This document shows positions 25,542-34,687 of a stretch of 64,000 nt of DNA, in pieces. This stretch comes from Bin127 sp965221625. Its GTDB lineage: Bacteria > Chloroflexota > Dehalococcoidia > Lucifugimonadales > Lucifugimonadaceae. A program made the position numbers and the translations under genes. Below the pieces are notes generated by a model. That model saw only the letters and a program-made list of their open reading frames with translations, ran no database searches and was not told where the DNA came from. The stretch lies in contig OZ244903.1 of NCBI GenBank assembly GCA_965221625.1, positions 248,001 through 312,000 of the forward strand. Direction: 5' to 3'. Each line of letters begins with the position of its first letter. The first letter of the stretch is position 1.

Positions 25542-26408
25542 ATGCAGAACAGCAACGGCTCCACCAACGGTTTCGTTCACGACGCACCGCCGTTAACTCC
25601 GTCCCAGGTGCAACGCTACAGTCGACACCTAATCATGCCAAACGTCGGCAGCGTTGGACAACGCAAACTGGTCGGTGCCAAGGTCCTAGTCATCGGGGCA
25701 GGTGGTTTGGGTTCGCCTGTCTCGCTATATCTCGCCCTGGCCGGGGTCGGTACCATCGGCATCGTCGACTTCGATACCGTAGACATCAGCAACCTCCAGC
25801 GCCAAATTCTGCACACTGACGCCGACGTCGGACGTCGCAAGGTAATCTCCGCCAAGGAGACTCTGCAAGCACACAACCCCGACGTGGATGTGATAGTCCA
25901 CGAAGAACCCATCAACGCATCCAACGCGATGAACATCATCCCGGACTACGACATCATCGTCAACGGTGCCGACAACTTCGCAACACGCTATCTCGTCAAC
26001 GATGCCGCGTTTCTCGCAGGAAAACCGCTCGTAGACGGCGCGATCCTTGTTTTCGACGGTCAGGCGACTACCTACATACCGGGACAAGGATGCTACCGTT
26101 GCCTATTCCCGGATCCGCCGCCACCAGGCGAAGTTCCGAACTGCGCTGAAGCCGGCGTCATTGGTGCATTGCCCGGGCTCGTCGGATCGATACAAGCATT
26201 GGAAACAATCAAGCTGGCGATGGGTATCGGCGAAACGCTATCTGCCCGGATGTTGATTATCGATGCGCTAACGATGGAGTTCCGAGAGATCAAAGTCCGT
26301 CGTAACCCCGATTGCAGACTTTGCGGCGACAATCCTGAAGTTACCGAGTTGATCGATTACGAAGTCTTCTGTGGCATCGCGCCGCCCGAAGCGGTAACCG
26401 CCAGCTAG
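25542..26408 (+). CDS. MoeB/ThiF family adenylyltransferase (E1-like)
   Basis: Protein of 288 aa that adenylates the C-terminus of a ubiquitin-like sulfur carrier. It shows RYSRHLIMPNVG, the nucleotide motif GAGGLGSP (52-59), the FDTVDISNLQRQ loop, DNFATRYLVND, and two zinc-binding pairs CYRC and CRLC. PNCAEAGVIGALPG is the MoeB-type crossover loop. No rhodanese domain is attached, so it is MoeB/HesA-like rather than MoeZ. ATG 25542 has AGGG seven bases upstream; an upstream GTG at 25524 is less likely. No ThiS/MoaD/CysO-type carrier is seen nearby. Confidence 0.9.
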   Translation: MQNSNGSTNGFVHDAPPLTPSQVQRYSRHLIMPNVGSVGQRKLVGAKVLVIGAGGLGSPVSLYLALAGVGTIGIVDFDTVDISNLQRQILHTDADVGRRKVISAKETLQAHNPDVDVIVHEEPINASNAMNIIPDYDIIVNGADNFATRYLVNDAAFLAGKPLVDGAILVFDGQATTYIPGQGCYRCLFPDPPPPGEVPNCAEAGVIGALPGLVGSIQALETIKLAMGIGETLSARMLIIDALTMEFREIKVRRNPDCRLCGDNPEVTELIDYEVFCGIAPPEAVTAS

Positions 26409-26488
26409 AAGCCGCGCATCGGAACTCACGAACACCGGCGATTGGTTGAGCGATTCCATCTCGAGATTTCCGGCAACGCAATCGAGAT

Positions 26489-27475
26489 ATGGGCAGGGTG
26501 CTACGCGGCAACACGGCGACACGGATGGCAGGTTCAGCCGCTGGCAACATAATCGACGGCATCGGCAACACGCCGCTAGTCGATATCTCACAATTCAGCC
26601 CCAAAACCGACGTCCATCTTCTCGCCAAGCTCGAGTCGCATAACCCTACTGGGAGCGTGAAAGATCGCGTCGCGCTTGCACTCATCGATCGCGCCGAACG
26701 CGAAGGGAAACTCGTCCAAGGCGAAGGTGGCGTGATCCTAGAGCCGACCAGCGGCAACACTGGCATCGGCCTCGCTCTCATCGGCAAACTACGCGGCTAT
26801 CAGGTCAAGGTCGTAATGCCGGCAAGCGTCAGCTCCGAAAGGGTTCAGTTGCTCGAGGGCTTCGGTGCCGAGATCATCTTCTCCGAAGCCGAAATGGGCA
26901 CCAACGAGTCAATCAACGTCGCCAAACAACTGTCGCAAGAAAACCCCAGCTGGTTCATGCCGTACCAGTACGGCAACAGTGCCAACCCCGACGCGCACTA
27001 CACTTCCACGGGACCCGAGATTGCGCGGGATGCGCCGGAGGTCGACTTCTTCGTTGCGGGTTTGGGCACTGGGGGGACCCTGATGGGCGTCGGCAAGGCT
27101 CTCCGAGAGCATAACCCTGACGTGAAAATCATCGGCGCCGCTCCGCATCCCGACGATAAAGTGCAAGGTTTGCGCTCAATCGAGCACGGCTTCATTCCGC
27201 CCATCCTCAATCTCGACAACCTTGATGCCCGCATCATGGTGGAAGCCGAAGAATCCTTTTACTGGACGAAGAAGCTGCTGCAGGAAGCCGGGATATTCGT
27301 CGGCGTCTCATCAGGTGCCGTCTTGGCATCGGCGATCCGAGCATCGCATCGCATCGACAGCGGCACAATCGTAATGCTCTTCGCAGACGGAGGTTGGAAG
27401 TATCTCTCCACCGGAATCTACACCCGCGATTGGAGCGACATCAGCAGTGAAGTGGAAGGACAGACGTGGTGGTAA
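26489..27475 (+). CDS. cysM: Cysteine synthase (O-acetylserine/O-phosphoserine sulfhydrylase family)
   Basis: PLP fold-type II enzyme of 328 aa. GNTPLVDIS (26-34), PTGSVKDR with the PLP lysine K58, EPTSGNTGIGLA, VAGLGTGGTLMGVG for the phosphate, and GVSSGAVLASA near the C-terminus are the family marks. It makes cysteine from an activated serine and sulfide or a thiocarboxylated carrier. ATG 26525 is an alternative start 12 codons downstream. Placement after an E1-like gene recalls the carrier-dependent CysM route of actinobacteria, but the choice between CysK and CysM chemistry is inferred. Confidence 0.88.
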   Translation: MGRVLRGNTATRMAGSAAGNIIDGIGNTPLVDISQFSPKTDVHLLAKLESHNPTGSVKDRVALALIDRAEREGKLVQGEGGVILEPTSGNTGIGLALIGKLRGYQVKVVMPASVSSERVQLLEGFGAEIIFSEAEMGTNESINVAKQLSQENPSWFMPYQYGNSANPDAHYTSTGPEIARDAPEVDFFVAGLGTGGTLMGVGKALREHNPDVKIIGAAPHPDDKVQGLRSIEHGFIPPILNLDNLDARIMVEAEESFYWTKKLLQEAGIFVGVSSGAVLASAIRASHRIDSGTIVMLFADGGWKYLSTGIYTRDWSDISSEVEGQTWW

Positions 27476-28902
27476 ACGAAACCGACGAACTGTGTTTTGC
27501 ACCAGCGACGGAACTCGTGGCGCGCATCCGCAACGGCGAACTCTCCGCACGCGAGGTGATGTCTGCTCATCTAAAGCAGATAGATCGTGTCAACCCCAAA
27601 GTCAACGCCATCGTCACCCTCGTAGATCCTGATGAATTGCTCGCCGCCGCCGATGCGGCAGACGACAAATTGTCGAACGAAGGCGCGCACGCTGTCGGAC
27701 CTTTGCACGGACTACCAGTAGGCATCAAAGACCTTCAACCTACTGCGGGAATCCGCACAACATTCGGATCACCGATATTCGCCGACTTTGTGCCAGACGA
27801 AGATTCCTTGCCCGTTCAACGCTACCGCAACGCTGGCGCGATAGTAGTCGGGAAGACGAACACGCCGGAGTTCGGTGCCGGATCGCAAACCTTCAACCAA
27901 GTGTTCGGCCGAACACCCAACGCTTATGACCTAACCAAAACGTGCGGAGGCAGCAGCGGCGGAGCTGCCGTTTCACTTGCTTGCGGAATGATGCCGATTG
28001 CACAAGGTTCCGACTTCGGAGGTTCGCTGCGAAACCCCGCGGCCTGGTCAAACGTCGTCGGAATGCGCAACAGTATCGGTGCTGTTCCCATCCATCCTGC
28101 CGCACTCGGTTACACATCCGAATCGGTTGTCGGCGGGATGGGTAGAACCGTAGCCGATGTCGCCCTCCAGCTGTCGGCGATCGGTGGTCCCGATGCTCGA
28201 GTTCCGAATTCGTTGACGGTGGATCGGGGCGTCTTCGCGAACGCCTTGGAGCGGGATTTCAAGGGCACCAAGGTCGCTTGGAGTCGAGATCTGGGCGGTT
28301 CACCAATCGACCAGTCCATTACCAAGACACTCGACGCCCAGCGCACGAAGTTCGAGGATTTGGGATGCATCGTCGAGGATGCGGAACCGCCATTGGATGA
28401 TGCTTGCGAGATTTTCCATGTGTTGCGCGCCGCACTCTTCGCACACCAACACGAAGCGAACATCCGTGACCATCGACGATTGGTTAAAGACACGATAATC
28501 TGGAACGCTGAGGAAGGCATGCGCCTCAGTGCCCTCGACGTCAAGAAAGCGGAAGAACGTCGGACCGCTTTGTACGCTCGCATGGCGGAGTTCATGGACG
28601 AGTACGAGTTTCTCCTCTTACCCGTAACGTCCGTGCCGCCATTCTCAATCGAGGTGGAGTACCCGACAGAAATCGACGGAAAACCACTATCCAACTATCT
28701 CGAATGGATGGCACCTTGTTCTTCAATCACTGTGACCGGTTTGCCCGCCATCTCAATTCCGGCGGGTTTCGACGACGACGGACTGCCCGCAGGATTGCAG
28801 ATCGTCGGCAGGCAGCGAGCCGATTTCAGCGTGTTGCAGATGGCACACGCGTTTGAATCGGCGACTCAATTCTGGCGGCAACGTCCAGACGTCGCCAGCT
28901 GA
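27466..28902 (+). CDS. Amidase signature family hydrolase
   Basis: Protein of 478 aa with the Ser-cisSer-Lys triad: K88 in VGIKDL, S163 in CGGSSGGAA and nucleophile S187 in GSDFGGSLR. The 24-residue spacing between the two serines equals that of known members. Substrates range from simple amides to Glu-tRNA(Gln); with no gatB/gatC nearby, a small-molecule amidase is more likely than GatA. Translation starts at GTG 27466 or 27469 after GGAAGGA, overlapping cysM by about ten bases, which indicates coupling. Confidence 0.87.
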   Translation: MVVNETDELCFAPATELVARIRNGELSAREVMSAHLKQIDRVNPKVNAIVTLVDPDELLAAADAADDKLSNEGAHAVGPLHGLPVGIKDLQPTAGIRTTFGSPIFADFVPDEDSLPVQRYRNAGAIVVGKTNTPEFGAGSQTFNQVFGRTPNAYDLTKTCGGSSGGAAVSLACGMMPIAQGSDFGGSLRNPAAWSNVVGMRNSIGAVPIHPAALGYTSESVVGGMGRTVADVALQLSAIGGPDARVPNSLTVDRGVFANALERDFKGTKVAWSRDLGGSPIDQSITKTLDAQRTKFEDLGCIVEDAEPPLDDACEIFHVLRAALFAHQHEANIRDHRRLVKDTIIWNAEEGMRLSALDVKKAEERRTALYARMAEFMDEYEFLLLPVTSVPPFSIEVEYPTEIDGKPLSNYLEWMAPCSSITVTGLPAISIPAGFDDDGLPAGLQIVGRQRADFSVLQMAHAFESATQFWRQRPDVAS

Positions 28903-28949
28903 CACTGAGTGCCGAACAACGCAGAACATCAATCAAAAGGCACCGCCAC

Positions 28950-29750
28950 ATGGATTTAGAACTCGCAGGCAAGTTGGCAATCGTTACCGGCGGCAGTCGC
29001 GGCATCGGTAAAGCAATCGCGTGGGAACTCGCGCGTGAAGGATGCAAGGTCGCGATCTGCGCCCGCAATGCCGACACTCTAGAGGCGAGTCGCGTCGAAA
29101 TCGCCGAGGCTACCGGGGCCGAAATCTACGCGCTGACCTGCGACACCGGCAACACAGCTTCCGTTGAGAGCATGGTAGCACGCGCCAGCTTTCAACTCGG
29201 CGGCGTCGACATCCTCGTCAACAATGCGGCGAGGCCGCTAGGGCAGGTCCCGAATTCCGATATTGAGAACATGTCTGACGAGTTGTTCAACGAGGACATC
29301 AACGTCAAGGTCCTTGGCTACCTGCGTTGCGCTAGGGCTGTGGTGCCGATAATGAAGGAGCGCGGTTGGGGACGCATCATCAACGTCAGCGGACTCGCTG
29401 CACGATCCAGCGGAACTGCCGTGGGATCTATCCGCAACGTCTCGGTGGCAGCACTTACCAAGAATCTTGCGGACGAGTTGGGACCTTTCGGGATCAATTC
29501 GGTCGTCATCCATCCCGGCCTGACGCGAACTGAAGCGACTACGACGGTCGTCGCACGGCGCGCCGCCGAACGCGGCGTATCCGACGAAGAGATACTCGCC
29601 GAGATGGCAGCTGGCAACTCGTCAAATCGATTGATTGACGCACGCGAGATTGCCTACGTGGTCGCCTTCGTCGCGTCTCCGAAGGCGGTCGCTATCAATG
29701 GCGATGCAATCGCTGCCGGTGGCGGGGTCGGCAACGCCATCCACTACTAG
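28950..29750 (+). CDS. SDR family protein lacking the catalytic Tyr-Lys pair
   Basis: Rossmann-fold protein of 266 aa. The cofactor motif TGGSRGIG (13-20), CDTGN and NNAA (91-94) are intact, as is the Ser at 147 in INVSGLAA. The YxxxK motif expected 13 residues later is replaced: position 160 is Ser and 164 is Val (GSIRNVSVAALTKNLADELG). The rest, including VIHPGLTRTEA and the C-terminal GDAIAAGGGVG, is well kept, so it is not a decaying gene. It may bind NAD(P) without classical reductase activity or use other residues. ATG 28950 follows the amidase by 47 bases. Confidence 0.82.
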   Translation: MDLELAGKLAIVTGGSRGIGKAIAWELAREGCKVAICARNADTLEASRVEIAEATGAEIYALTCDTGNTASVESMVARASFQLGGVDILVNNAARPLGQVPNSDIENMSDELFNEDINVKVLGYLRCARAVVPIMKERGWGRIINVSGLAARSSGTAVGSIRNVSVAALTKNLADELGPFGINSVVIHPGLTRTEATTTVVARRAAERGVSDEEILAEMAAGNSSNRLIDAREIAYVVAFVASPKAVAINGDAIAAGGGVGNAIHY

Positions 29751-29830
29751 GCGTCATACGCCCCAAGGCGACGTAGTATCGTTGAGATTGACACCTTAAC
29801 TGCTACCGCATCCGCTGTCGAATCTAGCAA

Positions 29831-32800
29831 ATGGTCGAGAATGAAATAGTCGTTCGAGGCGCACGCGAACACAACCTAAAGAACATTGATGTGCGGATAC
29901 CGCGCGACCAGCTGGTCGTCGTGACGGGTGTGTCCGGTTCCGGCAAGAGTAGCCTCGCTTTCGACACCATCTACGCCGAAGGTCAACGACGCTACGTGGA
30001 AAGTCTTTCCGCATACGCGCGTCAGTTCCTCGGCAGGATGGAAAAGCCGGAAGTCGACCATATAGAGGGTCTGAGCCCATCCATCTCAATCGATCAGAAG
30101 GGCGTTTCGCGCAACCCACGTTCCACCGTTGGCACCGTTACCGAGATCTACGACTACCTTCGACTGCTCTTCGCCCGCGCAGGACGCCCGCACTGCCGAA
30201 ATTGCGGTAAACCCGTGCAACGACAGACCGTGCAGCAGATTGTCGATTCGATTATCCGAATTGACGAAGGCTCTCGACTGCTGCTCCTGGCCCCAGTTGT
30301 CAAACACAAGAAAGGCGAGCACACAGCGATATTCGAGGATGCGCGCCGCGCTGGTTTCGTCCGGGCTCGCGTAGACGGCGACGTCGTCGAACTCAGCGAA
30401 GACATCTCCCTCAATAAGAATAAGTGGCACAACATCGAAATCGTCGTCGACCGAATCGTCATTCGCGACGCGACCGAACGCGAACGCGTCACTCAGTCGG
30501 TCGAAACCGCCTTGAACGTCGGCGAAGGGATGTTGGTCGTATCAGTCCTCAACCCGAGTACGCGGCTCATCGAAGAGGTTGCGTCCGGTGCCCGGAGCAC
30601 TTCCTCGGCCGGGACAATTAACGAACAACGTCGACGATCGAATCGCGACGACGTTGCAGAGGTCGCGGCGCACGACATCGCCTACTCAGAGCACTTCGCT
30701 TGCCCAGATTGCGACATCTCAATGTCGGAGCTCGAACCGCGTAATTTCTCTTTCAACACCCCGTTCGGTGCATGCGCCAATTGCTCCGGTATCGGATTCC
30801 GCATGGAGATAGATCCCGACCTCGTTATTCCGGACAAGTCGTTGCCTCTATCCGAAGGTGCTGTCAGTCCATGGGCGCGCAATGGCGAGAACAACCAATG
30901 GGCATGGGGTCCGATTAACGCCATGAAAGAGCATTTCGACTTGCCCATCGAAACGCCCGTATCCGAACTGAAACCCGAACATCTCAAACTGATCCTTTAC
31001 GGTGCCGGCAAGAAGCGAATACGGATGCGGCACGAAACCACCAACGGCACCGTTTACGAATGGAACGGGCATCTCGAAGGGGTAATAGCCAATCTCGAGC
31101 GCCGGCACAACCAGACCGAATCCGAAAATGTCCGCATCGAGATCGAACGCTACATGTCGCAGCGAAGGTGCAACACGTGCAATGGCGATCGGCTCAAACC
31201 CGACGCCTTAGCCGTGACTGTGCTCGGCATGAACATCATGCAGGTTACGCAACAAAGCGTAGAGCAGGCGTTGCGGTGGGTAGACGCTTGTCGCACCGGA
31301 AAATGGGATGACGCGGAACACGAGGCTGACGAGCCGTTAACCGATCGTGAACTAGCCATCGCCGACCAAATCCTTAAGGAGATCGAATCGCGTCTCGGTT
31401 TCCTGTCGCGCGTCGGATTGGACTATCTGACGCTCGACCGATCGGCGGGCACCCTGTCCGGCGGCGAAGGTCAGCGCATTAGGCTCGCAACTCAGATCGG
31501 CAGCGGTTTGATGGGCGTACTCTATGTTTGCGACGAACCTTCCGTCGGTTTGCACCCACATGACGGCGATCGCTTGATCAACACGTTGAAAAGCCTGCGA
31601 GACGTTGGCAACACGGTGCTCATCGTAGAGCACGACGAAGCTGTGATGCGCGCCGCCGACCACATCGTCGACCTCGGACCCGGTGCTGGCGAACATGGCG
31701 GAAAAATCGTCGCACAAGGCGACATCGAAGACATTATCGACTCCGACGAATCGATTACTGGTGCGTATCTCGGCGGTCGCAAGGAGATCGCGACGCCTAA
31801 AAAGCGCAGGAAGCGGAATGAGCGATCAATTCGCGTCCTAGGTGCTCGCGCGAACAACCTCAAAGGCGTCGACGTCGAGATTCCCCTAGGTGTACTGGTG
31901 TGTGTATCCGGGGTTTCAGGTTCCGGCAAGAGCACGTTGGTCAACGAGATCGTCCTGAAACGATTGGCGCAACATTTCTATCGAGCCAAGGACCGGCCCG
32001 GCGAACACGTTGAGATATTGGGGCTCGACCACATTGACAAGGTCATCAACATCGACCAGTCGCCGATCGGTCGCACGCCGCGTTCTAACCCTGCGACCTA
32101 TACGGGCGTCTTCACACCGATACGCGAGATTTTCGCCTCCGTTCCCGAAGCCAGGGCCCGAGGTTACACACCGGGGCGATTCTCGTTCAACGTACGCGGA
32201 GGCCGATGCGAGTCTTGCTCCGGTGCCGGATACACGCAGATTGAGATGCAGTTTCTGCCCGACGTTACCGTGCCATGCGAAGTCTGCGACGGCGCACGCT
32301 ACAACCGTGAAGCTCTCGAGATTCTCTTCAAAGGCGCATCGATTTCCGACGTGCTCAACATCACTGTAACGGAAGCGCAAGCACTATTCGAAAACATCCC
32401 GAAAGTAGCCAATAAACTCAACACGCTGGTCGATGTCGGCCTCGGCTACATTCGACTGGGGCAACCTGCGACTACGCTCTCGGGCGGAGAGGCGCAACGC
32501 ATCAAACTCGCTTCGGAGCTTTCGAAACGAGGGACGGGAAGCACTCTTTACATCCTCGACGAACCAACCACTGGCCTATCTTTCGAGGACGCGTCTAAGT
32601 TACTCGCGGTGATGCACCGTTTAGTTGACAACGGCAATACCGTATTGCTCATTGAACACCACCTCGATCTCATCAAGAATGCCGACTGGATTGTCGACCT
32701 CGGGCCACATGCCGGCGAAAAAGGCGGCGAATTGGTCGCCGTCGGCACGCCGGAGTACGTCGCATCCGTTGAAGGCTCGTACACCGGCGAATATCTGCGT

Positions 32801-33010
32801 GCGCAAGCTGGTATCAAACCAGATGCCGCCGCGGCAGGGACGAGTAGTATCGAATCCTCGCTCAACGGCCGCAAGCAGCAAGCATCGAACGCGGGCGACG
32901 ACGAGATCAAGATCGCCGATATCCTTTCCGACGAAGATAAGGCGCGAGCGAACTCAAGTCGTCGCCGTCGCCGAGGGCGTCGTAGAAGAGTCGTGAGCAC
33001 CGGGAATTGA
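29831..33010 (+). CDS. uvrA: UvrABC excinuclease subunit A
   Basis: DNA-damage recognition ATPase of 1059 aa. The first ATP site GVSGSGKSSLAFDT is near residues 35-48, paired with LSGGEGQRIRLATQ and CDEPSVGLHP. The second, VSGVSGSGKSTLVNE, is paired with LSGGEAQRIKLASEL and LDEPTTGLSFEDA. Zinc modules are CRNCGKP, CPDCDIS with CANCSGIG, and CESCSGAG with CEVCDGARYNRE. It is about 100 residues longer than usual, through a linker insertion around 255-285 and a C-terminal tail of about 80 residues ending in a run of Arg (RRRRRGRRRR). UvrB and UvrC are not here. Confidence 0.97.
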   Translation: MVENEIVVRGAREHNLKNIDVRIPRDQLVVVTGVSGSGKSSLAFDTIYAEGQRRYVESLSAYARQFLGRMEKPEVDHIEGLSPSISIDQKGVSRNPRSTVGTVTEIYDYLRLLFARAGRPHCRNCGKPVQRQTVQQIVDSIIRIDEGSRLLLLAPVVKHKKGEHTAIFEDARRAGFVRARVDGDVVELSEDISLNKNKWHNIEIVVDRIVIRDATERERVTQSVETALNVGEGMLVVSVLNPSTRLIEEVASGARSTSSAGTINEQRRRSNRDDVAEVAAHDIAYSEHFACPDCDISMSELEPRNFSFNTPFGACANCSGIGFRMEIDPDLVIPDKSLPLSEGAVSPWARNGENNQWAWGPINAMKEHFDLPIETPVSELKPEHLKLILYGAGKKRIRMRHETTNGTVYEWNGHLEGVIANLERRHNQTESENVRIEIERYMSQRRCNTCNGDRLKPDALAVTVLGMNIMQVTQQSVEQALRWVDACRTGKWDDAEHEADEPLTDRELAIADQILKEIESRLGFLSRVGLDYLTLDRSAGTLSGGEGQRIRLATQIGSGLMGVLYVCDEPSVGLHPHDGDRLINTLKSLRDVGNTVLIVEHDEAVMRAADHIVDLGPGAGEHGGKIVAQGDIEDIIDSDESITGAYLGGRKEIATPKKRRKRNERSIRVLGARANNLKGVDVEIPLGVLVCVSGVSGSGKSTLVNEIVLKRLAQHFYRAKDRPGEHVEILGLDHIDKVINIDQSPIGRTPRSNPATYTGVFTPIREIFASVPEARARGYTPGRFSFNVRGGRCESCSGAGYTQIEMQFLPDVTVPCEVCDGARYNREALEILFKGASISDVLNITVTEAQALFENIPKVANKLNTLVDVGLGYIRLGQPATTLSGGEAQRIKLASELSKRGTGSTLYILDEPTTGLSFEDASKLLAVMHRLVDNGNTVLLIEHHLDLIKNADWIVDLGPHAGEKGGELVAVGTPEYVASVEGSYTGEYLRAQAGIKPDAAAAGTSSIESSLNGRKQQASNAGDDEIKIADILSDEDKARANSSRRRRRGRRRRVVSTGN

Positions 33011-33549
33011 CGTCCGGGGGCGAGATTTTGCCTTCGCTGTCGACGCCGCCGCAATACGTTCAGGACGGTCTGTTCGGCAACTCTTGCCACGGGTGCGGCG
33101 CATGGAACGAACGCGGTCTCCGAATTAAATCTCGCTGGGAGGGCGGCGTCTCCATCTGCGAGTTTGTGCCTCAACCGCACCATGCGGCGATGCCGCCCGA
33201 CATCGTCAATGGCGGAATCATCGCGTCAGTCATCGATTGCCACTCCGTTTGCACCGCTATCGACGACGCGTATCGTCGGGTAGGCAGATATTCGGGAGAT
33301 GGCAAGCGACCGCTGCTCTGGTACGCTACCGTTTCGTTGCACGTGGAGTATCTGAAGCCGACTCCTCTGGCTGAACCATTCATTGTCAAAGCGAAGATAA
33401 CTGCGGTTGACAACAGGCGGACTTCATTAACCACCGAGTTGACGACTGCGAACGGCGACGTTACCTGCGCCGGCGAAGTGGTTGCCGCACAAGTTTCGGA
33501 CCGATGGGCGCATCAAGGCGGTTACTACGGATCTCGGGCGCAACGTTAG
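33007..33549 (+). CDS. PaaI/HotDog-fold thioesterase-like protein
   Basis: Protein of 180 aa. CHGCGAWNERGLRIK (27-41) resembles the Cys-x-x-Cys/Asn-Gly-Leu opening found in one PaaI-like clade. NGGIIASVIDCHSVCTA (68-84) is the HotDog helix with the catalytic acid, and VEYLKPTPLAEPFIVKAKI is the second strand pair. Members hydrolyse acyl-CoA thioesters. The TTG at 33007 overlaps the uvrA stop as TTGA; an alternative TTG at 33028 has a stronger GGGGGCGAG ahead. Linkage to uvrA is positional only. Confidence 0.8.
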   Translation: MTSGGEILPSLSTPPQYVQDGLFGNSCHGCGAWNERGLRIKSRWEGGVSICEFVPQPHHAAMPPDIVNGGIIASVIDCHSVCTAIDDAYRRVGRYSGDGKRPLLWYATVSLHVEYLKPTPLAEPFIVKAKITAVDNRRTSLTTELTTANGDVTCAGEVVAAQVSDRWAHQGGYYGSRAQR

Positions 33550-33643
33550 CACCGGCACGTTCGCAGTTTCGACTTACCAGTTTGGTGTAACCTCAACCCA
33601 ACACCGACTTTAGCGCAACCAGTTCAAAAGCGATCGATTCGCC

Positions 33644-34672
33644 ATGGCCCCATTGACTGTAGAGGAACTTACAGCTCGCGTCGACGCGCTACCACGTGTT
33701 GACATCGCTCACACCCCCACGCCGCTTGAGGCTCTGGACAGGTTACGGCAACAATTGATGGAAGAAGGCGTCGACGCCCCGAAAATCTACGTCAAGCGCG
33801 AGGACATGACTGGATTGGCATTCGGTGGCAACAAAGCTCGCCACTACGAGTTTGAAATGCCCCACGTACTCGACGCAGGGTACGACACGCTCATCAACAT
33901 CATGGACTATCACTCCAACAACGCCCGCATGACCGCGGCGGCAGCGAATAAATCTGGTTTGCGGTACGTCCTTATCCTCAAGAATGCTGCACATCGCAAA
34001 GTACAAGGCAACCTGCTAGTTGACAAAATCCTCGGTGCCGAACTGCATCTCCTTGACCAGTACCAGTCCGAAAACGCAGATCAATACGCGGCAGATCTGA
34101 AAGCAGAGTTAGAGGCAGATGGCGCAAAGGTCTACTGGTTGCAAGAGCACGTTTTCCCGCGAATAGTCGGCATGGTTGGCTTCGTCCGCTGCGGAATCGA
34201 GATCTGCGAACAGATAGAAGTAATGGGAATCAAAAACGTTCACATCTACGGAATCGCCGGCAGGTCGCTCTGCGGCCTCATAATTGCGGCGAAGAATCTA
34301 GGCCTCGATTGGCGATTCACAGGTGTGTTGAACAACTACGAAGTCGAACTCGACGAGTACATCTTCCAGCATGAACAGGACATTCGAGACATGCTTGACG
34401 TTCCGATCTCGTTCAATCGCTCCGATATGCGGGTCCTCGATCAATACATCGGCGAGGGATACGGAATCATGACGCAAGACGTATACGACGCGATCCACCT
34501 CTGCGCCCAGACCGACGCCATTATCCTCGATCCAAACTACACGGGTACGGTTATGACAGCAATGCTGGACGACATCCGAAGCGGCAACGTCGGTCCGGAC
34601 CAGTCGTTGATATTCCTGCACACCGGCGGATTACCGGCTCTCTTCGCGTTCGCCGAAGAGTTGGCCCGATAG
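33644..34672 (+). CDS. PLP-dependent D-cysteine desulfhydrase/ACC deaminase family enzyme
   Basis: Fold-type II PLP enzyme of 342 aa. TPTPLEALDRL, YVKREDMTGLAFGGNKARHYEF (the Lys in GGNKARHYE binds PLP), YHSNNARMTAAAANKSG and the late DPNYTGTVM and LHTGGLPALFAF are typical of D-cysteine desulfhydrase and 1-aminocyclopropane-1-carboxylate deaminase. The family phosphate loop usually has a Gly-Thr-Gly, here GIAGRSLCGL, so the precise reaction is uncertain. ATG 33644. Its stop lies 15 bases from the convergent YihY gene. Confidence 0.85.
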   Translation: MAPLTVEELTARVDALPRVDIAHTPTPLEALDRLRQQLMEEGVDAPKIYVKREDMTGLAFGGNKARHYEFEMPHVLDAGYDTLINIMDYHSNNARMTAAAANKSGLRYVLILKNAAHRKVQGNLLVDKILGAELHLLDQYQSENADQYAADLKAELEADGAKVYWLQEHVFPRIVGMVGFVRCGIEICEQIEVMGIKNVHIYGIAGRSLCGLIIAAKNLGLDWRFTGVLNNYEVELDEYIFQHEQDIRDMLDVPISFNRSDMRVLDQYIGEGYGIMTQDVYDAIHLCAQTDAIILDPNYTGTVMTAMLDDIRSGNVGPDQSLIFLHTGGLPALFAFAEELAR

Positions 34673-34687
34673 TGGGTTGAGCTCAGC

